A stretch of 64,000 nt of DNA from Acidianus manzaensis (GCF_002116695.1 NZ_CP020477.1:2601001-2665000), one strand, 5' to 3'. Positions 53,245 to 63,326 are shown, counted from the stretch's first letter. Notes: a model not told the origin generated them from the letters alone. Numbers and translations: made by a program.

Positions 53245-55026
53245 TTAATTATTTTTCTTTAGTTTTTCATAATACTGTTTTCCTTTCTTTATAAACGTGA
53301 ATAAGTCTATTAACTCTACCTTATCATTCTCTTTAACTGGTATTAATACTGATAAGTTAATTCCTTCTTCCTTATACGATTTAATTCTTGCTTTTATTGC
53401 TTTAAAATCAAGTAATGCTGGTAAAGGTCTCATAACTGCAAAAATGTTTGAAGGTGGGTTTTGAGCTGGTGAATTTTCAGATGTATGATGATACTTTTCT
53501 AATTCATATAATTCGTCTACTGGCAATTTTCCGTAGGAAGTTTTAGCGTCATATATTTCATTTGTGTCAGTCACGTAAATATCTGGTCTTAAGTCTGTTT
53601 TTTCCATTATTTGTTCTACTTTTATTGACTCTGGTTTGATTTTTCTATTTTCTATTAAATGCCTAATAGTTACTGCTTTTAATTTTCTGTGTAATAATGA
53701 TTCATTTTCATCTGGATCTTGATTACTGGGCACGTCTAGTTTAATATATTTCTCTTGATGTAGCCATTTCCAACTTTCGTTCAATATTTCCTCATACTTG
53801 AGTCTGATGTTTGATAAACTATCGTAACCATCCAAAATAGATACTAAGCCGGAAGCTAAGTATGCTATAGTTTGTATTTCTTCTTTAGTAAATTTTTCTT
53901 TAATTATTGTTGATGGTTTTAATCCTATTTTGAGTTGATATATATTATATAAGCAATTTGGAATAATTATAATACTAAACTTATCTCCTATTATTGCTGT
54001 ATTTACAATATCAAATATACTATCTAAATCAAATAGAGTATATAAATTATCATAAGATTTACCTATTTTTTCACATAATTCATGGTCTAACACGAATATG
54101 CCTTCTCCTATATCTTTTAATTTAGATAAAGTTGAGTTAATTTTATCAGTGCTTAATGAGATTAATTTTGGAGAAAACTCCTTACCACTTATAATTCTTG
54201 CCATATCTACTGCTATTTTGGATAGAGAATCCTCAATGTCAATTTTATTCTCATCATATACTATTATGTTAGGTCCATCAGATGATACACTACTTAGGAA
54301 TTCTCCTAGTTTAACTATAAATTCAGGTTCTTCTTCTGTCATACCATCTGAATTACCTGGGTTTGAACTTGAAGAATTAGTTTTAGGTTCTTCAGTTTCT
54401 TTTAGTTTTGGTTGAGATAATTTTGGGGTTGAAACTTCGCTGTTTATATATAATGGAATTTTCTGCGGTTGGATGAAATACGGATTAACCACTAATTTTT
54501 CTTGGAAACTATTGAGATTCTTTTCAATTTTTGGTAAGGAAGAATGTATTTGAATTGACAAAGGATGGGGTTTAATGAAGGCCAATTTTAGAATTTTTAA
54601 ATTTATTTCATCTGATTCTTGATTTTTAGGAGAATTAATGTAAGATAAATCTAAGGGGATTAATACTTTCGGTGGTTGACTGAATTTTAGTTCATGTACT
54701 AATTTTTCAATTTTGTTAATTTTTATACTTTGCTTTTTGATTGTTAAGACAGATGATTGTATCAGTTCTTGAGATTTTGGTTTAAGACTGAATTGTGGAT
54801 AAATGATTCTTATAGGTTCAAATACTTCAGTTTCTTTTTTACTCTCGTTAGTAACGTTAGAGGTTTCTGGATTTTGTTTATTGCTTGATATATTTTGATT
54901 TATATTATTATGAGCACTTGTATTATCATTTTCCTTTTTCCTCTTACTTTCATTAGGATTTTCTTCTTCTGTATTTTCTTCTATGTTTTCTTCGTATTCT
55001 CTTTGGTTATCTTCTTTTTCTTCCAT
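53245..55026 (-). CDS. Cassette protein B1: acidic N-terminus, β-repeats, P-loop-less domain, PD-(D/E)XK-like nuclease
   Basis: From ATG 55026 (preceded by GGTGA) the product is 593 residues. Residues 1-70 are highly charged (EENIEENTEEENPNESKRKK). Residues about 75-220 contain recurring 'P..L...I.S' β-repeats. A central domain (235-430) has the strand order of a P-loop NTPase but no Walker A ('NIIVYDENKIDIEDSL'). Near 440-495 'ESLLHRKLKAVTIRHLI...' and 'LRPDIYVTDTNEIYDAKTSYG' give a PD-...-DAK arrangement typical of PD-(D/E)XK nucleases. The upstream gene A1 ends at 55036. B2 at 56926 is a homologue. A GTG start at 55035 is possible. Confidence 0.72.
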   Translation of the reverse strand: MEEKEDNQREYEENIEENTEEENPNESKRKKENDNTSAHNNINQNISSNKQNPETSNVTNESKKETEVFEPIRIIYPQFSLKPKSQELIQSSVLTIKKQSIKINKIEKLVHELKFSQPPKVLIPLDLSYINSPKNQESDEINLKILKLAFIKPHPLSIQIHSSLPKIEKNLNSFQEKLVVNPYFIQPQKIPLYINSEVSTPKLSQPKLKETEEPKTNSSSSNPGNSDGMTEEEPEFIVKLGEFLSSVSSDGPNIIVYDENKIDIEDSLSKIAVDMARIISGKEFSPKLISLSTDKINSTLSKLKDIGEGIFVLDHELCEKIGKSYDNLYTLFDLDSIFDIVNTAIIGDKFSIIIIPNCLYNIYQLKIGLKPSTIIKEKFTKEEIQTIAYLASGLVSILDGYDSLSNIRLKYEEILNESWKWLHQEKYIKLDVPSNQDPDENESLLHRKLKAVTIRHLIENRKIKPESIKVEQIMEKTDLRPDIYVTDTNEIYDAKTSYGKLPVDELYELEKYHHTSENSPAQNPPSNIFAVMRPLPALLDFKAIKARIKSYKEEGINLSVLIPVKENDKVELIDLFTFIKKGKQYYEKLKKNN

Positions 55027-55035
55027 ATTTCTCAC

Positions 55036-56127
55036 CTAAGGTTGTGATAATATCTTAGAAGGACTAATCTCTGATCCTGTATCGAATCTTTCCCATAGAG
55101 ATTTTTCTCCTATAAATTTGAACACTTCATTCTCAGATGTAGTTTGTATAGTTAGAGATGGATCTAAGAACAAGATAATGTTAACTTTATTGTCCTTGAA
55201 AAGACTTCCTATATCATAATTTTTTTCATAAAAAACGAAGTTAATTTCATTATCTGGATATCTGCTAATTAACACATGTGCATCTTGGCCTTTAATTTCA
55301 ATTTTTTTGAATCTTGAATCTTCTAGTTCGCCTACTACTAGGTTATTACTCTTTAAGATACTATTCATAAAATCTATATAATTAATTTTAACTTGTAGTT
55401 GGGGAACTATTGAGTACCAAATTGTTCTAAATAATATGTCAGCAGTTTCGTTTTGCTTATGAATGTATATACTCGAGTTTTTTTCCTGTGGATAAATCGG
55501 AATTTTTTCTAATCCTAGGAACTTTTGAAGAGATTCATCATTAAAAATTTCAGGATATTGTACCTCCAACATTGTTCCTAATACATGCCTTGTAGTCGTT
55601 ATGACGAAAGAATAATAATTATATATTGGTAAAATTGAAATCATATTATTTTCTAAATTTTGAATAATGTTCTTAAACTGTTCTGCATTTGTGATGTCTT
55701 CTACCGAAGGTATAACTAATCCTAACTTTGTAAATAATGCTTCTAAATCATTTACGAGAGAATGTATAATACTGATAGCAGTAGTTGTATCTATTTTCTG
55801 TATGCCAACTTTAGAGTAATTTAAACCTTGTGCAAAGTTTAAATACGCTTTTGGATCTACGTAAATTCCGTATAAACCTTTAATGAGTTTAGCTAAACTA
55901 CCTTGTATATACTCTCCTTTTTCGTTAATTCCTCCAGCAAAGAATGGTAGAAGATTTTGGTCTATCTTGCCTAGATCTACGACGTTACTTACTTCTCTCA
56001 TCAAATAATTTCCAAAATTGTCAACAGCCTTCAGATTAACATAAAGAGGTACAATGCAATTCTTAATGTAACCTATCCAAGCTTCTTTATTTAATTGACC
56101 TTTAGTTTGGTACGAACATTCCTCCAT
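55036..56127 (-). CDS. Cassette protein A1 (unknown family)
   Basis: This 363-residue protein begins 'MEECSYQTKGQLNKEAWIGYIKNCIVPLYVNLKAVDNFGNYL'. It is homologous over its length to A2 at 58702. Predicted mixed α/β, no membrane helix, no catalytic motif I recognise. It precedes B1 with a TAG directly followed by the B1 start region, so the two are co-translated. Its promoter has two TATA-like boxes (GTATAAAAATAG and TATATACTATAAAAGC) just upstream, shared with A2. It may bind RNA, DNA or the partner nuclease, but this is inference. Confidence 0.68.
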   Translation of the reverse strand: MEECSYQTKGQLNKEAWIGYIKNCIVPLYVNLKAVDNFGNYLMREVSNVVDLGKIDQNLLPFFAGGINEKGEYIQGSLAKLIKGLYGIYVDPKAYLNFAQGLNYSKVGIQKIDTTTAISIIHSLVNDLEALFTKLGLVIPSVEDITNAEQFKNIIQNLENNMISILPIYNYYSFVITTTRHVLGTMLEVQYPEIFNDESLQKFLGLEKIPIYPQEKNSSIYIHKQNETADILFRTIWYSIVPQLQVKINYIDFMNSILKSNNLVVGELEDSRFKKIEIKGQDAHVLISRYPDNEINFVFYEKNYDIGSLFKDNKVNIILFLDPSLTIQTTSENEVFKFIGEKSLWERFDTGSEISPSKILSQP

Positions 56128-56179
56128 AAAATTTTTTAGCTTTTATAGTATATAATCATTTCTCTCTATTTTTATACAT

Positions 56180-56327
56180 ACATAGCATATGAAATATATT
56201 AAAAAGGAATTTTTTATTTATATATTTGAATGAATTTTACTAGCGTTTGAACATAAGCGAACTAACTTCCTACCTAATTTTCATGTAATTGTGGAATTCT
56301 TTATGTAGGCTATTTATTACTGAATTG
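56180..56327 (-). repeat. Cassette-flank repeat, copy 1
   Basis: About 150 bp matching 60005-60156 with minor differences ('TTTTTTATTTATATATTTGA', 'AACATAAGCGA(A/G)CTAACTTCC'). It lies upstream of A1, as the other lies upstream of A2. It marks the end of a ~3.5-kb duplicated unit and is followed by a MITE-like copy at both sites. Confidence 0.75.
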
Positions 56328-56412
56328 TAGTTTGTGTATATGGAAATTAAATTCTTCTCTCAATCAGAATCAGTAGTAGAAATAACGTAAAGTATTCAAA
56401 TAGTACATACTA
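56328..56412 (-). repeat. MITE-like element, copy 8
   Basis: TAGTTTGTGTATATGGAAATT to TACATACTA. It lies at the equivalent site to copy 10 (60157), so this insertion predates the cassette duplication. Confidence 0.72.
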
Positions 56413-56717
56413 ATTATATTTTATAATTTTTAGATTTCAATCTAACTGTATTAATAAACTCAGTTACTATAGATAATGAAGGTAAATCCAGATAATTTCT
56501 GAAAGAATAGTAGTCTATTATCAGTTACACTTAATAAAGTGATATCTGATGAACTGATAAGAATGGAAATTTGTCTATTAATATAAAGAAATTAAGTACT
56601 GACGCATTTGTACTTTTGGCTAAGTTTTCTGTCAGCATTTGTATTATAAGCTATTAGTTTTAGTAATACTATGAATGTCATAAAAAGATTTTTTTATACA
56701 AAAAATCTTAGATTTAA
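56413..56717. other. Intergenic region upstream of C/D RNA copy 2
   Basis: No gene. TTTTTTTATACAAAAAA (about 56687-56703) is a TATA-like box about 25 bp before the RNA start. Confidence 0.45.
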
Positions 56718-56798
56718 GGGGAGCGGGTGAGCGTATGATGAACGACAACGCTCTGATCATGATGAAGGGCTTGGAGTCTGACGCTATGACCCCGCTCC
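56718..56798 (+). ncRNA. Extended-stem C/D-box-like small RNA, copy 2
   Basis: GGAGCGGG pairs with CCCGCTCC at the ends, and AGCGT with ACGCT inside. C box ATGATGA (56735-56741), 11-nt guide-like ACGACAACGCT, D' CTGA (56753-56756), C' ATGATGA (56759-56765), 12-nt AGGGCTTGGAGT, D CTGA (56778-56781). Both box pairs are canonical. The downstream TTTAAACTTTTCTGCTAAAA is shared with copy 1. Confidence 0.8.
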
Positions 56799-56925
56799 TC
56801 ATTTTTCATTTAAACTTTTCTGCTAAAAAGCTTTTCTCTTCTTTTTCATTTAGTTAGAACGAGCTTGAGTTAACTTAATATTAGTATGTATTGAAATACC
56901 AGCTGTTTTTAGACGAAAATCCTCA

Positions 56926-58695
56926 CTATTGATACTTTTCTTCGGAGTTTCTACTAGCTATTTTTCTTAGATTTTCATAATACTTTTTTCCTTTCTTTAT
57001 AAAGGTAAACAAGTCTACCAGCTCCACCTTATTATTCTCTTCAACTGGTATTAATACCGATAAGTTAATTCCTTTTTCCTTAGCTGACTTAATTTTTCCT
57101 CTTATCGCTTTGAAGTCAAGTAATCCTGGTAAAGGTCTCATAACTGCAAAAATATTTGGAGATATTGTAGAATACTTCTTTTGTAATTCGTATAATTCGT
57201 CTGCAGGCAATTTTCCGTAGGAAGTTTTAGCGTCATATATTTCATTCGTAGTAGATACGTAAATATCTGGTATTAGTCCTCCTCCTCTTTCTTCTTCTAC
57301 TTGTATTGAGTTAGGATCGATCTTTTTATTTTCTACTAAATGCTTAATAGTTACTGCTTTCAATTGTCTGTGAGTATCACTTTCTTCGCTTTCTTCATTG
57401 CTTGGAATATCTAGATAACTATACTTTTCTCTTAACCATTTCCAACTTTTTTCTAAAATTGAAATGTAATATCCGTTTACGTCTGGTAAACTACCATATG
57501 ATAAATTGGAAACAGAAGTTAGACCTGATGCTAAGTATGCTAGAGTTTGTATATCCGCTTTAGTGAATTTTTCAAAAATTATTTTAGCTGGCTTTTGCGC
57601 TATTTTAAGTTGATATTTTTCATATATGCATTTTGGCATTATTATTATAGTAAGCTTATCTCCTATTAGTGATGTAAATGCTATATTTAATAAATTATCC
57701 ACAGGGTTATCCTTAGTGTTTTTTATTTCCTCACATAATTCTCTGTCTAATATGAATATTCCATCAGCTATTTCTTTTAATTTAATTAAATTTGAATCGG
57801 TTGGACTTAAGCCCGAGGAAATTAGCTTGGAATTAAATTGACGCGATTTTATCTCTGCGATTTCAACTGCAATTCTAGCCAAGGAATATTCTATACCAGC
57901 TTTGTATTCATCGTATACTATTACGGTTGGACCTCTACTTGATATGCTATTTAGGATGTCATTTAATTTATCTATAAATTCTAAATCTGTTTCATCTATA
58001 TCTGGATTATTGGAATTAGATATAGGGGCTGATTCAAGATTAGAAGTATTGTTGGCTAGAATAGAAGATGTTTGAGGATTGGTTGGACGAATGTTTTTGG
58101 AGAATTCTGGGATTAAAATATCTCCATCTATATACGCAGAAAGTGTTGGAGGCAAAATAAAATTAGGCTTTTGAAGATTTATTTTTATTATGTTATTAGA
58201 GGACTCATTATTAGATGGTTTAAAGTGTATGGTTGAATCTACTGAGATTGGAATTTTTGGAGGTGTGAGAAAACTTAACTTTAATCTAGAATTTGGTTTG
58301 ATCTCAGCTTTATTTATTTTAAATATAGTAGAATCTATTTGGATAGATAAATGACGAGGAGAAATAAAAGCTGGTCTAAATTTTTTAATCGGAATAATTG
58401 ATAATTCTTGAATTTTATTAGCTTCTTTTTCAATCTTTATTTCAACGCTTCTATTACTTTCTGGCATTGAAGTTTTTGCATTTTGTTCATTTTCTGATAT
58501 TGAATTGTAATTAGTGTCTTGTTTATGTTCTGGTATAGAACTGTAATTAGTGTTTTGTACATTGGGAGATAAACTAGGAGTATTTTCCTTCTTTTTATTT
58601 ATTTTAGATTTTTCTTTTTTATTTTCATTTTCCTCAATATTTTCTTCATTTTCATAATCCTGTTCATAGTTTTCTTCATTAGTTTTTTCTTTCAT
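56926..58695 (-). CDS. Cassette protein B2: PD-(D/E)XK-like nuclease protein
   Basis: This 589-residue homologue of B1 has an acidic N-terminus (EQDYENEENIEENENKKEK), β-repeats ('PAFISPRHLSIQIDSTIFKI', 'LTPPKIPISVDSTIHF', 'FILPPTLSAYIDGDI'), a P-loop-less domain starting 'TVIVYDEYKAGIEYSLARIA', and the C-terminal motif set 'SDTHRQLKAVTIKHLVE...LIPDIYVSTTNEIYDAKTSYG'. The ATG at 58695 follows GGGTGAAG, a good ribosome site. It sits 6 bp after A2. Its 3' end faces the C/D RNA copy 2 about 130 bp away, exactly as B1 faces copy 1. Confidence 0.74.
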   Translation of the reverse strand: MKEKTNEENYEQDYENEENIEENENKKEKSKINKKKENTPSLSPNVQNTNYSSIPEHKQDTNYNSISENEQNAKTSMPESNRSVEIKIEKEANKIQELSIIPIKKFRPAFISPRHLSIQIDSTIFKINKAEIKPNSRLKLSFLTPPKIPISVDSTIHFKPSNNESSNNIIKINLQKPNFILPPTLSAYIDGDILIPEFSKNIRPTNPQTSSILANNTSNLESAPISNSNNPDIDETDLEFIDKLNDILNSISSRGPTVIVYDEYKAGIEYSLARIAVEIAEIKSRQFNSKLISSGLSPTDSNLIKLKEIADGIFILDRELCEEIKNTKDNPVDNLLNIAFTSLIGDKLTIIIMPKCIYEKYQLKIAQKPAKIIFEKFTKADIQTLAYLASGLTSVSNLSYGSLPDVNGYYISILEKSWKWLREKYSYLDIPSNEESEESDTHRQLKAVTIKHLVENKKIDPNSIQVEEERGGGLIPDIYVSTTNEIYDAKTSYGKLPADELYELQKKYSTISPNIFAVMRPLPGLLDFKAIRGKIKSAKEKGINLSVLIPVEENNKVELVDLFTFIKKGKKYYENLRKIASRNSEEKYQ

Positions 58696-58701
58696 CTTTC
58701 T

Positions 58702-59856
58702 TCACCCTAGTATATCTGAAATACTAACTTCTGATCCAATACTAACTCCTGAGTCTTGGAATTTCAACAATAAGGGATAATTAGATTCTATTGAAATATA
58801 TTCATGTGATTGATGTACAGATATGTTTAGAGAAGGATTTAAAAATAATATAAGATTCAAGTTCTTATCTTTTAAGAGTTCCGTAATATTATACTCCTTA
58901 TGATAATACCAATTATCATAACAATATTGACTACCTATTCTAACTTTATTATAATAATATCGATTACCTATTATAACTCTTACTGATAAATTATTTGAAA
59001 CAGTAATATCATAGCTAATTATACTTTTAAACATTGTCTTATCTAGGTCAAAAAACTCAGTATTTAAAAATGAATTTATAAATGTTTCAAGATCGTTAAT
59101 TACTTGTTTATTTCTAACTACAGAGAGATAGATTATTCGAAATATCATGTCTGCTATTCTATTTTTTCCATGAATAAATAATGAAAATCTTGAATCTAAA
59201 GATAGGTTGTTTCCAGGCGGAGAAAGTGGTATTTTTTCCATCCCTAAGAAATCTTGAAGAGACTTATCATTATATATTTCTGGATATTGTGACTCTAACA
59301 TTGGTCCTAGTATATGTCTTGTACTCGTTATAACAAAAGAATAATAATTATACATTGGTAAAATTTGAATCATACTATTCTCTAGATCTTGAATAGCAGT
59401 TCTAAATTGCTCAATATTTGTAATTTCATCTACTGAAGGTATAGTTATTTTTAAAGTTCGAAATAATGTTTCCAGATTATATTCAAGATCTTTAAAATTT
59501 TTTAGAATAGGATAATTCTCCTTCATAATAGGAATCTTAGAGAAGTCAACATTAATTTTTGAATAGTTAGAAAGTGCCTTTGGATCTACATATATTCCAT
59601 ACGACTTCTTAATGATTGAAGCTAGACTATTGGGTACGTATTCTCCTTTTTCGTTGATTCCTCCAATAAAGAACGGTAGTAGATCTTGATTTATCTTATC
59701 TAGAGTTACGCTTCTACTTGTTTCTCTATCTAGATAATTTCCAAATTCATCAAGAGCTTTCAGATTAACGTAAATAGGTACAAAGCAATTCTTTATGTAA
59801 TCTATCCAAGCTTCTTTATTTAACGGACCTTCGGTTTGATACGAGCATTCTTCCAT
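58702..59856 (-). CDS. Cassette protein A2 (unknown family)
   Basis: This 384-residue homologue of A1 begins 'MEECSYQTEGPLNKEAWIDYIKNCFVPIYVNLKALDEFGNYL'. Conserved blocks include 'LLPFFIGGINEKGEY', 'YGIYVDPKALSN' and 'ILPMYNYYSFVITSTRHILGPMLESQYPEI'. It has an extra Tyr-rich stretch near 280-310 absent from A1. Same promoter design and same arrangement with B2. No recognisable family. The strict conservation of the A-B order argues that A is a required partner of the B nuclease-like protein. Confidence 0.68.
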   Translation of the reverse strand: MEECSYQTEGPLNKEAWIDYIKNCFVPIYVNLKALDEFGNYLDRETSRSVTLDKINQDLLPFFIGGINEKGEYVPNSLASIIKKSYGIYVDPKALSNYSKINVDFSKIPIMKENYPILKNFKDLEYNLETLFRTLKITIPSVDEITNIEQFRTAIQDLENSMIQILPMYNYYSFVITSTRHILGPMLESQYPEIYNDKSLQDFLGMEKIPLSPPGNNLSLDSRFSLFIHGKNRIADMIFRIIYLSVVRNKQVINDLETFINSFLNTEFFDLDKTMFKSIISYDITVSNNLSVRVIIGNRYYYNKVRIGSQYCYDNWYYHKEYNITELLKDKNLNLILFLNPSLNISVHQSHEYISIESNYPLLLKFQDSGVSIGSEVSISDILG

Positions 59857-59915
59857 AAAATCTCTTTTTTCTTTCTATACTATATAATTATTTCTCTCTA
59901 TTTTTATTTGCATAG

Positions 59916-60002
59916 TAGTGTGGATAGTATTTGATTACTTAACGCTTACTCTACGACAGTCTGATTAAGAGAATTGCATTAATTTTCAGATCTTATAAAC
60001 TA
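59916..60002 (+). repeat. MITE-like element, copy 9
   Basis: TAGTGTGGATAGTATTTG to ATAAACTA. Flanks TTTGCATAG and CTTGAATAG match in 7 of 9 positions, a likely eroded target duplication. Confidence 0.7.
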
Positions 60003-60004
60003 CT

Positions 60005-60156
60005 TGAATAGTATATGAAATAATATTAAAAAAGAAATTTTTTATTTATATATTTGAATAAAATTTTACTAGTATTTGAACATAAGCGAGCTAACTTCCT
60101 ACTTAATTTTCATGTAAGTGTAAAATTCTTTAGATAGGCTATTTATCACTATAAGT
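60005..60156 (-). repeat. Cassette-flank repeat, copy 2
   Basis: Matches 56180-56327. It lies upstream of A2 and ends at MITE copy 10. It supports the view that the A-B unit was duplicated with its flank. Confidence 0.75.
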
Positions 60157-60243
60157 TAGTTCGCAGAGTATATGGAAATTGAGGTTCTTCTCCTAATTAG
60201 ACAGCAGTAGAACTAACGTAAAGTATTCAAATAGTACACACTA
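60157..60243 (-). repeat. MITE-like element, copy 10, with perfect 9-bp target duplication
   Basis: TAGTTCGCAGAGTATATGG to TACACACTA. ACTATAAGT stands immediately on both sides. Confidence 0.82.
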
Positions 60244-60321
60244 ACTATAAGTCATCTATTATAAAAGGAAAAAGAAGGAAGAAAGAGAGAAGAAAACATT
60301 CTATTATTTTTCACTTTCCTT

Positions 60322-61371
<1,050 letters not shown>

Positions 61372-61474
61372 AAAATTAGATGAAAGGATAGAATAAAAAA
61401 GCTAAGTGAAGACTGTACTTAATTTTATGTGAGTTTTTTCTTAACTTAGATTCACTAATGTGGAAATCTTATGA

Positions 61475-61565
61475 TAGTGTGTGTATCATTTGAAAACTAG
61501 ACGATAATTCTATGAATGATTCTAATAAAGAGAATAATCTTAATTTTCAGATTATCCACAATCTA
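61475..61565 (+). repeat. MITE-like element, copy 11, with perfect 9-bp target duplication
   Basis: TAGTGTGTGTATCATTTG to ATTATCCACAATCTA, with ATCTTATGA directly on both sides. It belongs to the 'AACTAGACGATAATTC' sub-type. Confidence 0.83.
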
Positions 61566-61611
61566 ATCTTATGATCGTAAAATTGAAGAATTCTTCTGTT
61601 TAATCTGTATT

Positions 61612-61697
61612 TAGTTTGTGTATCTGAAAATTGAAGTTCTTCTCTTAATCAGACAATCGTTGAATCTGCGTAAAGTATTCAACTAATACATATACTA
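61612..61697 (-). repeat. MITE-like element, copy 12
   Basis: TAGTTTGTGTATCTGAAAATT to CATATACTA, the sub-type with 'TCTTAATCAGACAATCG' at the centre. No clear target duplication. Confidence 0.72.
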
Positions 61698-61910
61698 TTA
61701 TTTTAGTTCATTTGTCTTAGATTATAAAATTATCAAAGTCTTCTCTTAAATTCTCTTTATTCAAAGAAAAGATAGATTTTCTAGTCCTTTCTGGCCAGCA
61801 TTAAGTATTATCACTGTAAATCATGTTGAACCTCTTTCATTTTTCTGCTTTGTATTCTTCTAAAGTTAATTCTTCTTATTTCTTCTACTTCCATGTGGGG
61901 GTTTAAAAAG

Positions 61911-61964
61911 CTGTCAAACGCCATTTGACAGTCTTACGTATATCTGTCAAATAGTATTTGACAG
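61911..61964. promoter_or_regulatory. Two tandem CTGTCAAA-N5-TTTGACAG palindromes 33 bp apart
   Basis: Each is a 21-bp dyad with perfect 8-bp arms (61911-61931 and 61944-61964); the spacers are CGCCA and TAGTA. Start-to-start spacing is 33 bp, about three helical turns, a strong sign of a cooperative operator pair. They sit upstream of the frameshifted ATPase gene at 62154 and about 540 bp upstream of rmlA. The target promoter is uncertain. Confidence 0.65.
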
Positions 61965-62016
61965 TCCTTATTCAGAAAGCTTAGAGTAAAAATCTTGTTC
62001 TGCATATTAATTTATG

Positions 62017-62101
62017 TAGTGTTTTATTACTTAACGCTGATCTACGACAGTCTGATTTAGAGAGGAATCCAATTTTCAGAATAGGCTATCTGCATAACCT
62101 A
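62017..62101 (+). repeat. MITE-like element, copy 13, right end eroded
   Basis: TAGTGTTTTATTACTTAACGC to about 62101 ('CTATCTGCATAACCTA'). The left part is clear, the right terminal repeat is degraded. Confidence 0.6.
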
Positions 62102-62153
62102 AGAACGCATAAAGTAGCAAAGCAGATAAGCATAAATTTTCCGGTGGCGGAAA

Positions 62154-63316
62154 ATTCTCTTTGACCTAAGACCTAAAACAGAGAGGAAGGATCTTTTTGA
62201 TAGGGAGAAGGAGTTATCTCTGTTAGAGGACGTGATTCTTCATAAGGATTTTGCTTCTGTAGTAGGTGTAAGAAGGATAGGAAAAACCAGTCTAGTTAGA
62301 GTATCTTTTAACGATTTGAAAGATAATATAATTCCTCTTAGCATAAATTTAGGAAGACTTAATGGAAAAAATTATTCGGTTGAGGATTTTAGTAGGTTGT
62401 TTTTAGAAGGAGTTACAGATTTAATTAAAAATTATACTTTTGTGGTAAAATTGCCAGAATAATTGGAAATAGGTTAGGAATAGATGAGAAAGATATTTTA
62501 GAAACTAATTGGGCAAAAATTGGGATAAATCTGAAAAATTTTAAAAGTGATGATGTTAATGAAATAATTAGAGAGTTAGATAGACTAAGTAAGGACAATA
62601 AAAGGATCCTGGTTTTGTTTTTTGACGAATTTCAAAATATAAAAAAAGTTAATATAAATTATGGTTCTTTGCTTCACGATATTTTTGATTGGTGTGATAA
62701 CACTACTGTGGTGGTTTCTGGAAGTATTGTAGGTATGATGGAAGAAGTGCTGAAACAAGTTGAGGAGGAAAAACCTTTTTACGGAAGGAATTTTATCAGA
62801 ATTGAATTAGATAAATTTGAAAGGGAAAAGTCTAAAGAATTTTTGCTTAAGGGATTTGAGGAAGAGAAAGTCAAAATTGATAATCAGACATTAGAAAAAG
62901 CGTTGAAGTATTTTGATGGTATCCCAGGATGGTTAGCGTTATTTGGAAGGAGTTATTCTTATTCTGTTAAACATGGATCAAAAGTTGAATTAAAACTCAT
63001 TTTAAGAGAAGCGTCTAAACAGGAGGCGAAAGAATTTACTAACTTTTTGAAAGTTTCAAATTCTCCCAATAGATATGCAGGGATAATCTTAGCTTTAGGA
63101 AGTTTGAAGAAGGCTCGTTTAAAGGAAATAAGGGATTACGTTTCAACCGTTTTGAAAGATAATGTAAGAGAATCTAGGGTAAAGGAATTAATAGACACTT
63201 TGATAACTTATGGCTTTGCGAGAAAGATTAGCACTGGAGTTTATTCTTTGCCTGAAGATTTGCCTACGAAGTTGGGGTTAGTTCATTCAGCAAAAAGGTG
63301 GATAAAGAAGAAATAA
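62154..63316 (+). pseudogene. Archaeal AAA ATPase gene, frameshifted, start codon lost
   Basis: Homologue of the ATPase at 38672. The reading is 'ILFDLRPKTERKDLFDREKELSLLEDVIL', then Walker A 'VGVRRIGKTSLVRV', up to a frameshift near 62447, then 'KIARIIGNRLGIDEKDILE...', Walker B-like 'ILVLFFDEFQNI', and the C-terminus 'LKEIRDYVSTVLKDNVRESRVKELI'. The expected ATG is ATT at 62154, with no in-frame alternative nearby. A single base removed near 62447 would restore the rest, so decay is recent. A start at GTG 62232 would lack the N-terminal segment. Confidence 0.7.
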
Positions 63317-63326
63317 CTTCTTGGAT

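Larger units (their letters stand above)
61372..61910. other. Intergenic region with two MITE-like copies
   Basis: No gene seen. MITE copies lie at 61475-61565 and 61612-61697. Confidence 0.45.
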
